A stretch of 64,000 nucleotides of DNA from Legionella santicrucis (GTDB lineage: Bacteria > Pseudomonadota > Gammaproteobacteria > Legionellales > Legionellaceae), in contig NZ_LNYU01000091.1 in NCBI RefSeq assembly GCF_001468135.1, positions 287,850 through 351,849 of the forward strand. Reading direction: 5' to 3'. Below the pieces are notes generated by a model. It was not told where the DNA came from. It did not search any database and saw only the letters and a program-made list of their open reading frames with translations. Shown in pieces: positions 8,092 through 16,061 of this stretch. Positions within the stretch are counted from its first letter, which is position 1. Each line of letters starts with the position of its first letter. The position numbers were made by a program, and so were the translations under genes.

Positions 8092-8310
8092 TTAGTTTTT
8101 ATCCATCGGAGAATAGCCTTTAGAAAAAGCGGCTCCTAAAATATTAGTAAGAACCTCTTCCATTTTAGGCTTCTTAGATGGTTTTAATTGAGGTACAGCA
8201 AAAGTCTCTCCCACTTCTTCTGACTTTTGTCCCAAAACCGTCTCAGAACAAGATTCGTTTTGTCCAACAGCTAGTTTTCCTAACATTGTAGAAGTGCTGT
8301 TTTTACTCAT
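8092..8310 (-). CDS. Small unknown protein (72 residues), possible PmrA-regulated effector
   Basis: No family is recognised. The ATG at 8310 has GAGGAG 6-11 bases upstream, better than an in-frame start at 8328. The protein is polar: MSKNSTSTMLGKLAVGQNES, a Ser/Glu-rich middle, a basic SKKPK patch, then an amphipathic C-terminal helix (MEEVLTNILGAAFSKGYSP). There is no signal peptide or membrane segment. A PmrA-like tandem box precedes the gene at 8354-8373, and PmrA is known to drive many Dot/Icm effector genes; a role as a small effector or Dot/Icm accessory is inference from this and from the location beside icmT. Confidence 0.65.
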   Translation of the reverse strand: MSKNSTSTMLGKLAVGQNESCSETVLGQKSEEVGETFAVPQLKPSKKPKMEEVLTNILGAAFSKGYSPMDKN

Positions 8311-8353
8311 CTGAACTCCTCTTATCACATCTATAACTATAAATTAACATAAA

Positions 8354-8373
8354 CAACTTAAGAAATTATTAAG
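8354..8373 (-). promoter_or_regulatory. PmrA-like tandem box
   Basis: On the minus strand: CTTAATAAT, TT, CTTAAGTTG. The described PmrA element is two cTTAATatT half-sites 2 bases apart; here the first half-site differs at one position and the second matches its CTTAA core, with the proper 11-base period. It lies 44-63 bases before the ATG of the 72-residue gene, and a TATAGT/TATAGA -10-like sequence lies between. Confidence 0.5.
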
Positions 8374-8467
8374 ATAATTAAATATTTTTATAAAAAATAC
8401 TATTGAGTAGTCAGTTTATTTTCGTTATGTTAAAACAACCTATAAAAAATAGGTTCAATTGTCATTT

Positions 8468-8719
8468 ATGGACGAATGCAATTGCTCAGCTAATAATGGG
8501 GCTCTTGCCTAACCTGTAGATATTGCTTTAGAACAAGACATTGCTGTTGCAAGGATAAAGAGAATTTATACCGAGTTAATGTTTACGTATAGACGTAATC
8601 AAGCAAATGATACAGTTTATGCAAGAGCTCTAATAAGAACCAGGGCAATTGAGAAACTACAGAGTCTCTATAGTAATAGAGCTTTAGTTAAGGAGAAAAC
8701 ATGGCTAGAGGTGAGGTGA
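8468..8719 (+). pseudogene. Possible gene remnant upstream of the cold-shock gene
   Basis: Frame 1 from the ATG at 8468 reads 14 codons, one TAA (8510), then 68 sense codons to a TGA at 8717, overlapping the csp start. The part after the stop (ALEQDIAVARIKRIYTELMF, then RNQANDTVYARALIRTRAIE) looks like real helical protein, not random AT-rich translation. It has no convincing start after the stop except ATG 8579. It may be a broken small gene, or merely the long 5' leader typical of cold-shock genes; a 6-bp hairpin (8666-8681) lies just before the csp ribosome-binding site. Confidence 0.3.
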
Positions 8720-8931
8720 AGTGGTTTAATAATGCCAAGGGTTGGGGCTTTATTATCCCAGAAAATGGGGGTGATGATATTTTTGTTCATTTTTCATCAA
8801 TTCATGGTACAGGCTATAAAACATTAGCTCCCGGACAAACAGTCAACTATGATGTAGAACAAGGTGATAAAGGTCTGCATGCGGCTAATGTGACTGTGCT
8901 TAATGAAAACGCTGAAGTTGAAATGGCTTAA
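8701..8931 (+). CDS. Cold-shock domain protein, CspA family
   Basis: 76 residues, a single cold-shock OB-fold that binds single-stranded RNA/DNA and melts RNA structure. Both nucleic-acid motifs are intact: RNP1 KGWGFI (residues 13-18) and RNP2 DIFVHFS (26-32), with [14 protein letters not shown] at the start. AAGGAG lies 6-11 bases before the ATG. The upstream ~230 bases could be a regulated leader. A GU-containing hairpin at 8941-8962 follows the stop and may act as a weak terminator. Confidence 0.93.
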   Translation: MARGEVKWFNNAKGWGFIIPENGGDDIFVHFSSIHGTGYKTLAPGQTVNYDVEQGDKGLHAANVTVLNENAEVEMA

Positions 8932-9054
8932 TTAAGTTAACGCAGTATCCTATGGTGCTGCGTCCATTACAATTTATTTAAAGCCTACACATTAATGCAT
9001 TAGAAATCGTCTTCATGTATGATCACTTTAATTCATTTTAAAGCCAGATAAATT

Positions 9055-10092
9055 GTGAAGCGTGGTTTATTACTTATCAATCTTGGGACTCCCAAAAATA
9101 CAGATATATCATCTGTCAGGAATTATTTATGTGAGTTCCTCACGGATAAACGTGTTATCGATATACCTACTTTGCTCCGTTATGTGTTAGTTTACGGTTT
9201 TATCTTACCGTTTCGCTCAAAACGCTCCGCCCTTGCTTATCAATCGATTTGGACCGAGCAAGGCTCGCCCTTATTATTTCATAGTCAAAATTTAATGGTA
9301 CAAGTACAAAATTTTGTTGGGCCAGACAGTAAAGTTGCCCTAGGAATGCGCTACGGAGAGCCCTCTATTAGGGGCGCATTAAATCAATTAAAAGACTGTG
9401 AATCCATTACAATTTTGCCTTTATACCCGCAATACTCCTCGGCAGCTAGTGGTTCAGCAATTACAGAAGTCCTTCAGATCATCACTTCCTGGGATCTAAT
9501 TCCCTCAATTACAATTATTCGCGATTTTTTCCAGCATCCAGCATACATCAAAGCGCAAGCAAAAATTATTAAACCGTATTTTGATGAGCAGGCCCATATT
9601 CTCTTTAGCTACCATGGAATTCCTGAACGACAAATCACTAAAAACAGTTGTAAGTCGATTTGTATCAAACCATGCTCTACTTCTAAGAAACAAATTCAAG
9701 AATGTTATAGAGCACATTGTTATCATAGCAGTCAATTATTAGCCAAAGAATTAGCACTATCTATCGAAAATTACAGCACTGCATTTCAATCAAGGCTAGG
9801 AAAAACCCCTTGGATAAAACCTTATACTGATGAAACTCTTGTTAAACTAAGTGCTAAAGGTATTAAAAAACTCATTGTCGTTTGCCCATCTTTTGTGGCC
9901 GATTGTTTGGAAACTTTAGAAGAAATAGGAATCAGAGCCAAACAACAATGGCTAGCACTGGGCGGTGAAGAGTTCATTGTCATTCCATCCATGAATACTG
10001 ATCCACTGTGGGTAAACGCTATTGTTGAAATAACGCACATGCAGCCTAATTCCAGCATAGGAGCATCTTGTGAATCCACGATTAATTCTTAA
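9055..10092 (+). CDS. hemH: Ferrochelatase (protoheme ferro-lyase)
   Basis: 345 residues beginning at GTG 9055 (KRGLLLINLGTPKNTDIS). It inserts Fe2+ into protoporphyrin IX, the last step of heme b synthesis, at the cytoplasmic face of the membrane. Visible: the N-terminal LLINLGTP motif, the active-site His in LFSYHGIPERQI (about residue 188), a Cys-rich stretch NSCKSICIKPC...ECYRAHC, and the C-terminal SFVADCLETLEEIG with conserved Glu. Length and motif order match the family. The end overlaps the next gene by 23 bases, so heme synthesis and the RND pump may be co-expressed. Confidence 0.95.
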   Translation: MKRGLLLINLGTPKNTDISSVRNYLCEFLTDKRVIDIPTLLRYVLVYGFILPFRSKRSALAYQSIWTEQGSPLLFHSQNLMVQVQNFVGPDSKVALGMRYGEPSIRGALNQLKDCESITILPLYPQYSSAASGSAITEVLQIITSWDLIPSITIIRDFFQHPAYIKAQAKIIKPYFDEQAHILFSYHGIPERQITKNSCKSICIKPCSTSKKQIQECYRAHCYHSSQLLAKELALSIENYSTAFQSRLGKTPWIKPYTDETLVKLSAKGIKKLIVVCPSFVADCLETLEEIGIRAKQQWLALGGEEFIVIPSMNTDPLWVNAIVEITHMQPNSSIGASCESTINS

Positions 10093-11107
10093 CAGCATGT
10101 CTTCAAAACTTAAAATTATTGGGTTATTAAGTGTCGTACTCCTCTTAGGTGTTTACTTTCTATTCTACTATCCTAAACCAAAACCACATCCTCCATCTCT
10201 TAAAATAGTTGAAATCACCACTGTGTCTCCAGCTACTATTGAAAAAACAATAAAACTTATAGGAACTATTCGTCCCAAACACGCTACCATCCTGATTGCC
10301 AAAGGCTCTGGAATGCTTGATACACTCATAACCTCCGGTCAAACTGTTCAAAAAGGTGACTTAATTGCAAAAATTACTAATCCAGATATTGAAAAAAGTT
10401 ATCAACTTTCCAAAGAAACCGAACAATTAGAAAACATTCAGTATCAACGACTCAAAAGCTTACAGAAAACGGGATTTGTTAGTGCCCGAGAAGTAGAGGA
10501 GAAAAAAAGGGTTTGGATTGATTCACAAAAGGAAAAAGCCAAAACTAAAATTGAGCTAAAAAATATGCGTTTTTATGCTCCATTTAACGGAGTAATTGGT
10601 GCATTTAAAATCAAAGAAGGTGCTCAAGTAACTGAAGGTGCGCCAGTAGTAACCATTTACGATCCAAATTCTTTAATCGTTGAAATAGATATCCCATGTA
10701 CTCATAATAATTCAATTGAAGAAAACCAACCCATTTATATATTGAATCAACTTTATCATTTAAGCCATGTACAGAAAATGATAGATGATGAAACTCACAT
10801 GTGCCCTGCAGATGCAGAAATACAATGCCCTCATTGTTTAGTAGGAACTAATGTGACCGCGCAGCTCGTGGTGAGTAAAAAAATAGATGTATTAGTTATT
10901 CCTACACAAGCCTTATTTTTAAAGAAAGGTAAAACACACGTATATAAAGTAATTAATAATAAAATAGAGCTTGTTGCTGTCAAAACGGGATTACAGGAAA
11001 AAGAAAAAGTAGAAATTATTTCAGGTTTAAAATCTGGAGACCAAATAATAAGTAAAAGTCCGGGACGATTGTATCCAGGAATGGATGTCTCAATTTACAA
11101 AGGCTAA
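10070..11107 (+). CDS. RND efflux periplasmic adaptor (membrane fusion protein)
   Basis: 345 residues from GTG 10070, which has AGGAG 7 bases upstream; ATG 10097 is an alternative without a good site. It is the periplasmic adaptor linking the permease downstream to an outer-membrane channel. Domains: membrane anchor (about 17-34), lipoyl/barrel-sandwich halves with the hairpin between (about 70-185, including YAPFNGVIGAFKIKEGAQV), beta-barrel (about 190-270), and membrane-proximal domain. Odd feature: a Cys/His cluster THMCPADAEIQCPHC (Cys245, Cys253, Cys256, His243, His255) in the beta-barrel region, plus Cys210, unusual for adaptors. No outer-membrane channel gene is adjacent. Confidence 0.88.
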   Translation: MNPRLILNSMSSKLKIIGLLSVVLLLGVYFLFYYPKPKPHPPSLKIVEITTVSPATIEKTIKLIGTIRPKHATILIAKGSGMLDTLITSGQTVQKGDLIAKITNPDIEKSYQLSKETEQLENIQYQRLKSLQKTGFVSAREVEEKKRVWIDSQKEKAKTKIELKNMRFYAPFNGVIGAFKIKEGAQVTEGAPVVTIYDPNSLIVEIDIPCTHNNSIEENQPIYILNQLYHLSHVQKMIDDETHMCPADAEIQCPHCLVGTNVTAQLVVSKKIDVLVIPTQALFLKKGKTHVYKVINNKIELVAVKTGLQEKEKVEIISGLKSGDQIISKSPGRLYPGMDVSIYKG

Positions 11108-11117
11108 ACACCCTACT

Positions 11118-14100
11118 ATGAAATTTACAAGTTATTTCCTCAAACATCCAGTTATTGCAATCATTCTTAATTGCATGATTCTTCTGCTAGGAATGCTTTG
11201 CTTTCATTCTTTACCCCTTAGAGAATATCCTAATATCAGCTTTCCAGTAATTACCATCAGTACTAACTATCCTAATGCCAGCCCTGAATTAGTTGAATCT
11301 ATAGTAACCAATCCATTAGAGGAGCAACTTGCCGGGGTTGAAGGGTTGGAATCAATAACCTCTCGTTCTAACACAGGAAACTCTTACATTACGCTAAAAT
11401 TTCGTCCAGGAATGCCTATGGAAAAAGCACTTAATGCCACTCATGAGGCAGCACGGCTAGCCCAGGCTCAACTTCCTGCGACTGTAAAAACACCAGTAAT
11501 CGAACGTCAAAAACAATCAGATGGCTTACCGTTTATAGGAATAGCTTTAGAATCCTCTTCTTTAAATTTTGGCGAACTGACTCATTATGCAAACCTCAAT
11601 TTAAAAAATGTTTTTCGCAGCCTTAAAGGCGTCTCATCGGTGGAGGTATGGGGACAACCTTTTACTTATACGGTTAAGCTTGATCAAAGAAAATTGCATG
11701 CATTTGGTATTAATGTTGATGAAGTGGCTCAGGCAATTGCTAATAATCGCTTGTCTTTACCTGCGGGGAATTATCAAAATAAAATTCCTACTACGCTCGA
11801 TTTTGAGTTGAAAACTCCGGAAGATTACGAAAATTTAGTGATTAAGACACAAAACCATCACCCTATTTTTCTTAAATCACTCGCTCAAGTTCAATTAACA
11901 ACGGATAAGAATCAATTTCGTGTTAAAGTTAATGGCCATTCTGGCTTAGTGCTTGCTATTAATCGCTCTAATGATGCAAATCCTATTGATGTATCGCAAA
12001 GTGTACGTAAAGAATTGAGGGCTTTGGAAAAAAACTTACCTGATGACCTAAAAGTCAATATTATTATTGATCAATCCGAATTCATCCAGGCTTCCCTTAA
12101 AAACATTCAATCTACCATTCTGGAGTCTATTTTTTTAGTTTTAGCAATTATTTTCATTTTTTTACGAAATGTACGTGCTACCATAATTCCATTGATTGCT
12201 ATCCCAATTTCATTATGCGGTTCTTTGTTATTTCTGAAAATTGCTGGTTTTAGTATTAATCAAATGACCCTCCTTGCCATGGTGTTAGCTGTAGGACTGG
12301 TTGTTGATGATGCAATTATTGTTCTTGAAAATATTTGGCGTCATATTGAGGAGGGTTTCTCACCAATGGATGCTGCATCGCAAGGGGCAAAACAAATAGG
12401 TTTCGCCATTATTGCAATGACACTCACATTAACTAGTGTTTATGCACCTATAGGCTTTATTGAGGGCATGCTTGGTCAATTGTTTATTGAATTTGCAGTT
12501 GCCTTAGCAGGAAGTGTTTTTATCTCAGGCGTAGTGGCATTGACATTATCCCCCTTAATGTGTGCAACATTCCTCCATAAAAATACGAAACAGTTATGGC
12601 CAATAATCGATAGCGCTCTTAGCCATTTATCCCAGCATTACTACAAATTACTCAACATAATCATTTATCGAAAAAAAACTATTCTTTTTATACTGATGCT
12701 TTCACTTAGCTCCAGCTTATTATTTTATAAAATAATGCCTGGTGAAACAGCCCCTAAAGAAGATCGGGGATTAATAGGCGTCTATGCCCCTCCTATATCT
12801 GGAGATAACTTAGATACTATGGAGCGAAACACCAAACGGGTACAGCAATCCATAGGTAAAATTCCCGAAGCCCAAAATACATTAACTTTTTTAGGTGATT
12901 GGGGCAGTAGTATTGTAATGCCTTTAAAATCACATCAGCAAAGAAACCGCTCCGCTGAGCAAATTATTCATACATTAAAACCTAAGGTAGAACAATTACC
13001 CTCCATAGATGCCTCAGTCTGGAGCTGGGATTCAGGATTGCCTGGAGTCGATGATACTCGTAATAATTCTGAACTCGAGTTAGTCATCTCTACTACTGAA
13101 AATTTTCGGAAATTATTTGAAGCAACAGAACATTTTAAAAAAGCTCTGGACCAAAATAAAGAGTTTGCCTCTACTCGTTATGATTTAAGGCTAGACTCTA
13201 TGGGATATTCTATAAATATAGATAAAAATGCCTTAGCTCAATTAGATTTAACTCCTACCCAAGTTGCTAAAACCATAGAAGTATTTTTCAGTGGTGATAA
13301 ATCCTTATCATTTCAAAAAGATGGTATCTCTTATAATCTCTTATTAGAAGGTTCATCTAAACCTTGGACTTTAGATGAGTTATATCTGACTACTCCTTCA
13401 GGAAAGCGTATTTCATTAGGTTCAGTAGCTCAAATGAAAAGACGCGCCCAACCCACCGCATTAGAGCATGTGAATCAAATGCGTTCCACAACTTTATATG
13501 CTCAATTACCTGAAAAACAGTCCTTTAAAAAAGGAATGGATAAGCTTTTAAAATTAGCAAAGGAGAATCTTTCCAGCCAATATAAACTGAGTTGGTCAGG
13601 TGCTGCTAAAGCGTACAATGAATCATCACAGACGATGGTCATGTTATTCGCTTTATCATTACTTTTTATTTATGCCATTTTAGCCGCGCAATTTGAGAAT
13701 TTTATTTATCCAGTCATTATTCTGTTCACCGTACCTCTAGCTTGTTTTGGAGCTTTATTATTTGCATACCTTCTAGGCCAATCGCTAAATATTTACACGC
13801 AGGTTGGTTTAGTTACTTTAGTCGGTTTAATCAGTAAACATGGTATTTTGATTGTAGAATTTGCCAATCAATTACAAAAAGAAGGTTTCGCCCTAGCAGA
13901 TGCAATTAAAAAATCATGTGCGTTAAGGTTGCGCCCTATTCTTATGACCACTGGCGCTATGGTATTTGGCGCCATTCCCTTAGTACTTTCACATGACGCG
14001 GGATCAGAAGCAAGACATGCCATAGGTATTGTACTCATAGGCGGCTTATGCATTGGTACATTATTTACTCTATTTGTGCTTCCTACCGTTTATTTTATGA

Positions 14101-14150
14101 TTTCGCAAAGCATTGCCAAGCTCACTGCGAGAAATGAAGAAATTAAATAG
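11118..14150 (+). CDS. RND multidrug efflux permease, AcrB/HAE-1 type
   Basis: About 1010 residues from ATG 11118 (MKFTSYFLKHPVIAIILN), the normal N-terminus; an in-frame ATG at 11085 with AGGA upstream is possible and would overlap the adaptor gene. It is an inner-membrane proton-driven exporter. Visible: TM1, the large periplasmic loop, the TM4 proton-relay motif GLVVDDAIIVLENIWRHIEE with the Asp pair typical of HAE (drug) rather than metal pumps, the second loop, and a TM7-12 half with LVGLISKHGILIVEFANQL and LRLRPILMTTGAMVFGAIPL. It is paired with the adaptor upstream. Substrate unknown. Confidence 0.92.
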   Translation: MKFTSYFLKHPVIAIILNCMILLLGMLCFHSLPLREYPNISFPVITISTNYPNASPELVESIVTNPLEEQLAGVEGLESITSRSNTGNSYITLKFRPGMPMEKALNATHEAARLAQAQLPATVKTPVIERQKQSDGLPFIGIALESSSLNFGELTHYANLNLKNVFRSLKGVSSVEVWGQPFTYTVKLDQRKLHAFGINVDEVAQAIANNRLSLPAGNYQNKIPTTLDFELKTPEDYENLVIKTQNHHPIFLKSLAQVQLTTDKNQFRVKVNGHSGLVLAINRSNDANPIDVSQSVRKELRALEKNLPDDLKVNIIIDQSEFIQASLKNIQSTILESIFLVLAIIFIFLRNVRATIIPLIAIPISLCGSLLFLKIAGFSINQMTLLAMVLAVGLVVDDAIIVLENIWRHIEEGFSPMDAASQGAKQIGFAIIAMTLTLTSVYAPIGFIEGMLGQLFIEFAVALAGSVFISGVVALTLSPLMCATFLHKNTKQLWPIIDSALSHLSQHYYKLLNIIIYRKKTILFILMLSLSSSLLFYKIMPGETAPKEDRGLIGVYAPPISGDNLDTMERNTKRVQQSIGKIPEAQNTLTFLGDWGSSIVMPLKSHQQRNRSAEQIIHTLKPKVEQLPSIDASVWSWDSGLPGVDDTRNNSELELVISTTENFRKLFEATEHFKKALDQNKEFASTRYDLRLDSMGYSINIDKNALAQLDLTPTQVAKTIEVFFSGDKSLSFQKDGISYNLLLEGSSKPWTLDELYLTTPSGKRISLGSVAQMKRRAQPTALEHVNQMRSTTLYAQLPEKQSFKKGMDKLLKLAKENLSSQYKLSWSGAAKAYNESSQTMVMLFALSLLFIYAILAAQFENFIYPVIILFTVPLACFGALLFAYLLGQSLNIYTQVGLVTLVGLISKHGILIVEFANQLQKEGFALADAIKKSCALRLRPILMTTGAMVFGAIPLVLSHDAGSEARHAIGIVLIGGLCIGTLFTLFVLPTVYFMISQSIAKLTARNEEIK

Positions 14151-14300
14151 GTTAGCTTGATAAAAACTTGTACTCCTAATCAAGCAAAGAAAGCTATTTT
14201 TTGTACTATTCAAGCGCATATAAGTCTCTTTTAAAAATTGCCTACTTTCCTTTAATAATTTAATGTACTATGAAAAAGTTTTTCTTATATATAGGAGATT

Positions 14301-15593
14301 ATGTTGAAAAGGATCTGTTTTTTAATGTTATTTTTTTTTGTTTCTCAAGCAATGAGCTCTGTATTTAGTCTAGAAGAAGTACAAAAGTTAAAGCAACATT
14401 TTTTCTCTAACATTCAGTCTAACGGTGCAATAGTTGCCTCACCTTCAAAACAAAATCCTAATTATTATTACGATTGGGTAAGAGATTCTGCAATTGCCAT
14501 GAATTTAATTGAAACATGGTACGAGTCAACTCATGCATACGGGTATAAAGAGCGTTTATTTCATTATGTAGATTGGACGCAAATACTTCAACATCAAAAT
14601 AATCCAAATCCTGGATACGATATATTAGGAGAGCCTAAATTTTATATTAATGGTTACCCTTTTAATGAACAATGGGGAAGACCTCAAAATGATGGTCCCG
14701 CTTTAAGAGCCTCAGTATTGATTCATTTTGCGCAACAGTTACTAGACAATCATGAAGCAGAATATGTTAAAACCCGTTTATATAATAACACTATGGATCC
14801 CCATACCATGGGTGCGATTAAAATGGATTTAGAATACATAGCACATCATTGGTCAGATCCCAATTATGATCTTTGGGAAGAAGTCTATGGAAATCATTTT
14901 TTTACGGCGATGGCACAACAAAAAGCGCTTCTTGAAGGAGCAACTCTTGCTCGACACCTCAATGATAATGGTGCTGCAGTCTATTATGAATACCAAGCAC
15001 AACAAATAAATTCTCGTCTTAGTCAACACTTAAATAAGAATCATCAAATCATTCAAGCAACGCTTTTACCTCATCCAGGCCCTCAAAAAACATTAGAACT
15101 TGACTCTGCGGTAATTCTTGGCGTTTTATTTAACCCACAAAAAAATGGGGCCTTCTCACCTAACAGCCTCTATGTTCAAAATACAGTTCAAGCCTTACAT
15201 GAACAATTCAATTTAATGTTTCCCATTAACAATAATCATCCCAGTGCTATTTTATTTGGCCGTTATCCTGGAGATACTTATGACGGATATCAAACAAACA
15301 GTGTAGGGAATCCCTGGTTTATTTTAACGGCAACAATGGCTGAATATTATTATACCCTCGCTAATAACTTATCGATGATAGAAGAAAATCAATCTCAAAT
15401 AATAGAATACATTCAAGCAGGTGATAATTACTTAAAACTCATAAAAAAATATGCACCAGATATGGAGTTAAGTGAACAAATTAACTTAAATACCGGGGTT
15501 CAACAAGGAGCATCATCACTTACCTGGAGTTATGTAGCTGTTTTACACGCTCTCGATTATAGAGATAAATTAATCAATAAACTTGGAGTTTAA
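14301..15593 (+). CDS. gamA: Secreted glucoamylase, GH15 (GamA-type)
   Basis: 430 residues; releases glucose from the ends of starch or glycogen. A Sec signal peptide occupies about residues 1-19, compatible with type II secretion, as known for L. pneumophila GamA. GH15 landmarks in order: YDWVRDSAIAMN (residues 57-68), NEQWGRPQNDGPALRA (122-137), catalytic acid region DLWEEV (190-195), LELDSAVILG (265-274), YPGDTYDGYQ...GNPWF (322-340), catalytic base Glu392 in LSEQIN, and SLTWSYVAVLHAL. AGGAG lies upstream of the ATG. It converges on the sugar-uptake and Entner-Doudoroff operon, as in L. pneumophila, and supplies its substrate. Confidence 0.92.
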   Translation: MLKRICFLMLFFFVSQAMSSVFSLEEVQKLKQHFFSNIQSNGAIVASPSKQNPNYYYDWVRDSAIAMNLIETWYESTHAYGYKERLFHYVDWTQILQHQNNPNPGYDILGEPKFYINGYPFNEQWGRPQNDGPALRASVLIHFAQQLLDNHEAEYVKTRLYNNTMDPHTMGAIKMDLEYIAHHWSDPNYDLWEEVYGNHFFTAMAQQKALLEGATLARHLNDNGAAVYYEYQAQQINSRLSQHLNKNHQIIQATLLPHPGPQKTLELDSAVILGVLFNPQKNGAFSPNSLYVQNTVQALHEQFNLMFPINNNHPSAILFGRYPGDTYDGYQTNSVGNPWFILTATMAEYYYTLANNLSMIEENQSQIIEYIQAGDNYLKLIKKYAPDMELSEQINLNTGVQQGASSLTWSYVAVLHALDYRDKLINKLGV

Positions 15594-15813
15594 TTCAATA
15601 AACTCCTCAACCTATCTCTCCACCACGTACAGCAAGGTGGAGATTTAAGTTAAAGCATCTGTGGATGCATTCCCTATGTATTCATCGTTCTCCAAATGTT
15701 CTAGCTGGAAACACAGTCTATATGGAGCAAATTCATCATCTCTCGTAAGGGTTGGTGTTGTATGGATAAACTTGTAGTCTGTATTTTAGCCACACCCCAA
15801 ATTACAACTTTAC

Positions 15814-15836
15814 CTAATCCGGGCTACAAAAGAATA
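15814..15836 (+). repeat. Dispersed repeat, copy 1
   Basis: CTAATCCGGGCTACAAAAGA followed by ATA. Nearly identical to the end of the copy at 16002-16042 and related to 35813-35844. The copies are intergenic and contain a dyad around GGATTA/TAATCC. Confidence 0.6.
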
Positions 15837-16001
15837 GTACTCATAGATACTGTCCTTAAATGCAAGATAAATTTTCATTAAAAGGCAGTTCATTTTTAAA
15901 ACAACGAGGATATGAGCTAATTTGCACATCACAGCAAGCGTAGCAACCGTTTTGAATTTTATTTCAAGACAGTTGCTACACTGATTTGATTTTTTAGCAA
16001 A

Positions 16002-16042
16002 CCCGGATTAGACAAAGCCGTAATCCAGGCTACAAAAGAATA
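16002..16042 (+). repeat. Dispersed repeat, copy 2 (hairpin form)
   Basis: CCCGGATTA (16002-16010) pairs with TAATCCAGG (16021-16029) across a ten-base loop with one mismatch, and is followed by CTACAAAAGAATA. The same tail occurs in copy 1, and the same CCCGGATT...AATCTGGGCTACA plan occurs at 35813-35844. Confidence 0.6.
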
Positions 16043-16061
16043 AAAATCAGCTTTTCTTCGT

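Larger units (their letters stand above)
15594..16061. other. Convergent intergenic region with dispersed repeats
   Basis: No coding sequence is seen in this 468-base gap between the ends of gamA and the sugar transporter. It contains a possible gamA terminator hairpin (CTCCACC 15618-15624 / GGTGGAG 15636-15642, 11-base loop) and two copies of a repeat ending TCCGGGCTACAAAAGAATA (15818-15836) and TCCAGGCTACAAAAGAATA (16024-16042). Confidence 0.6.

Noticed and set aside
14155..14185. GCTTGAT/ATCAAGC inverted repeat after the RND permease as a terminator
   Set aside because: Seven-bp stem with a 17-base loop and no adjacent T-run; too weak to call.
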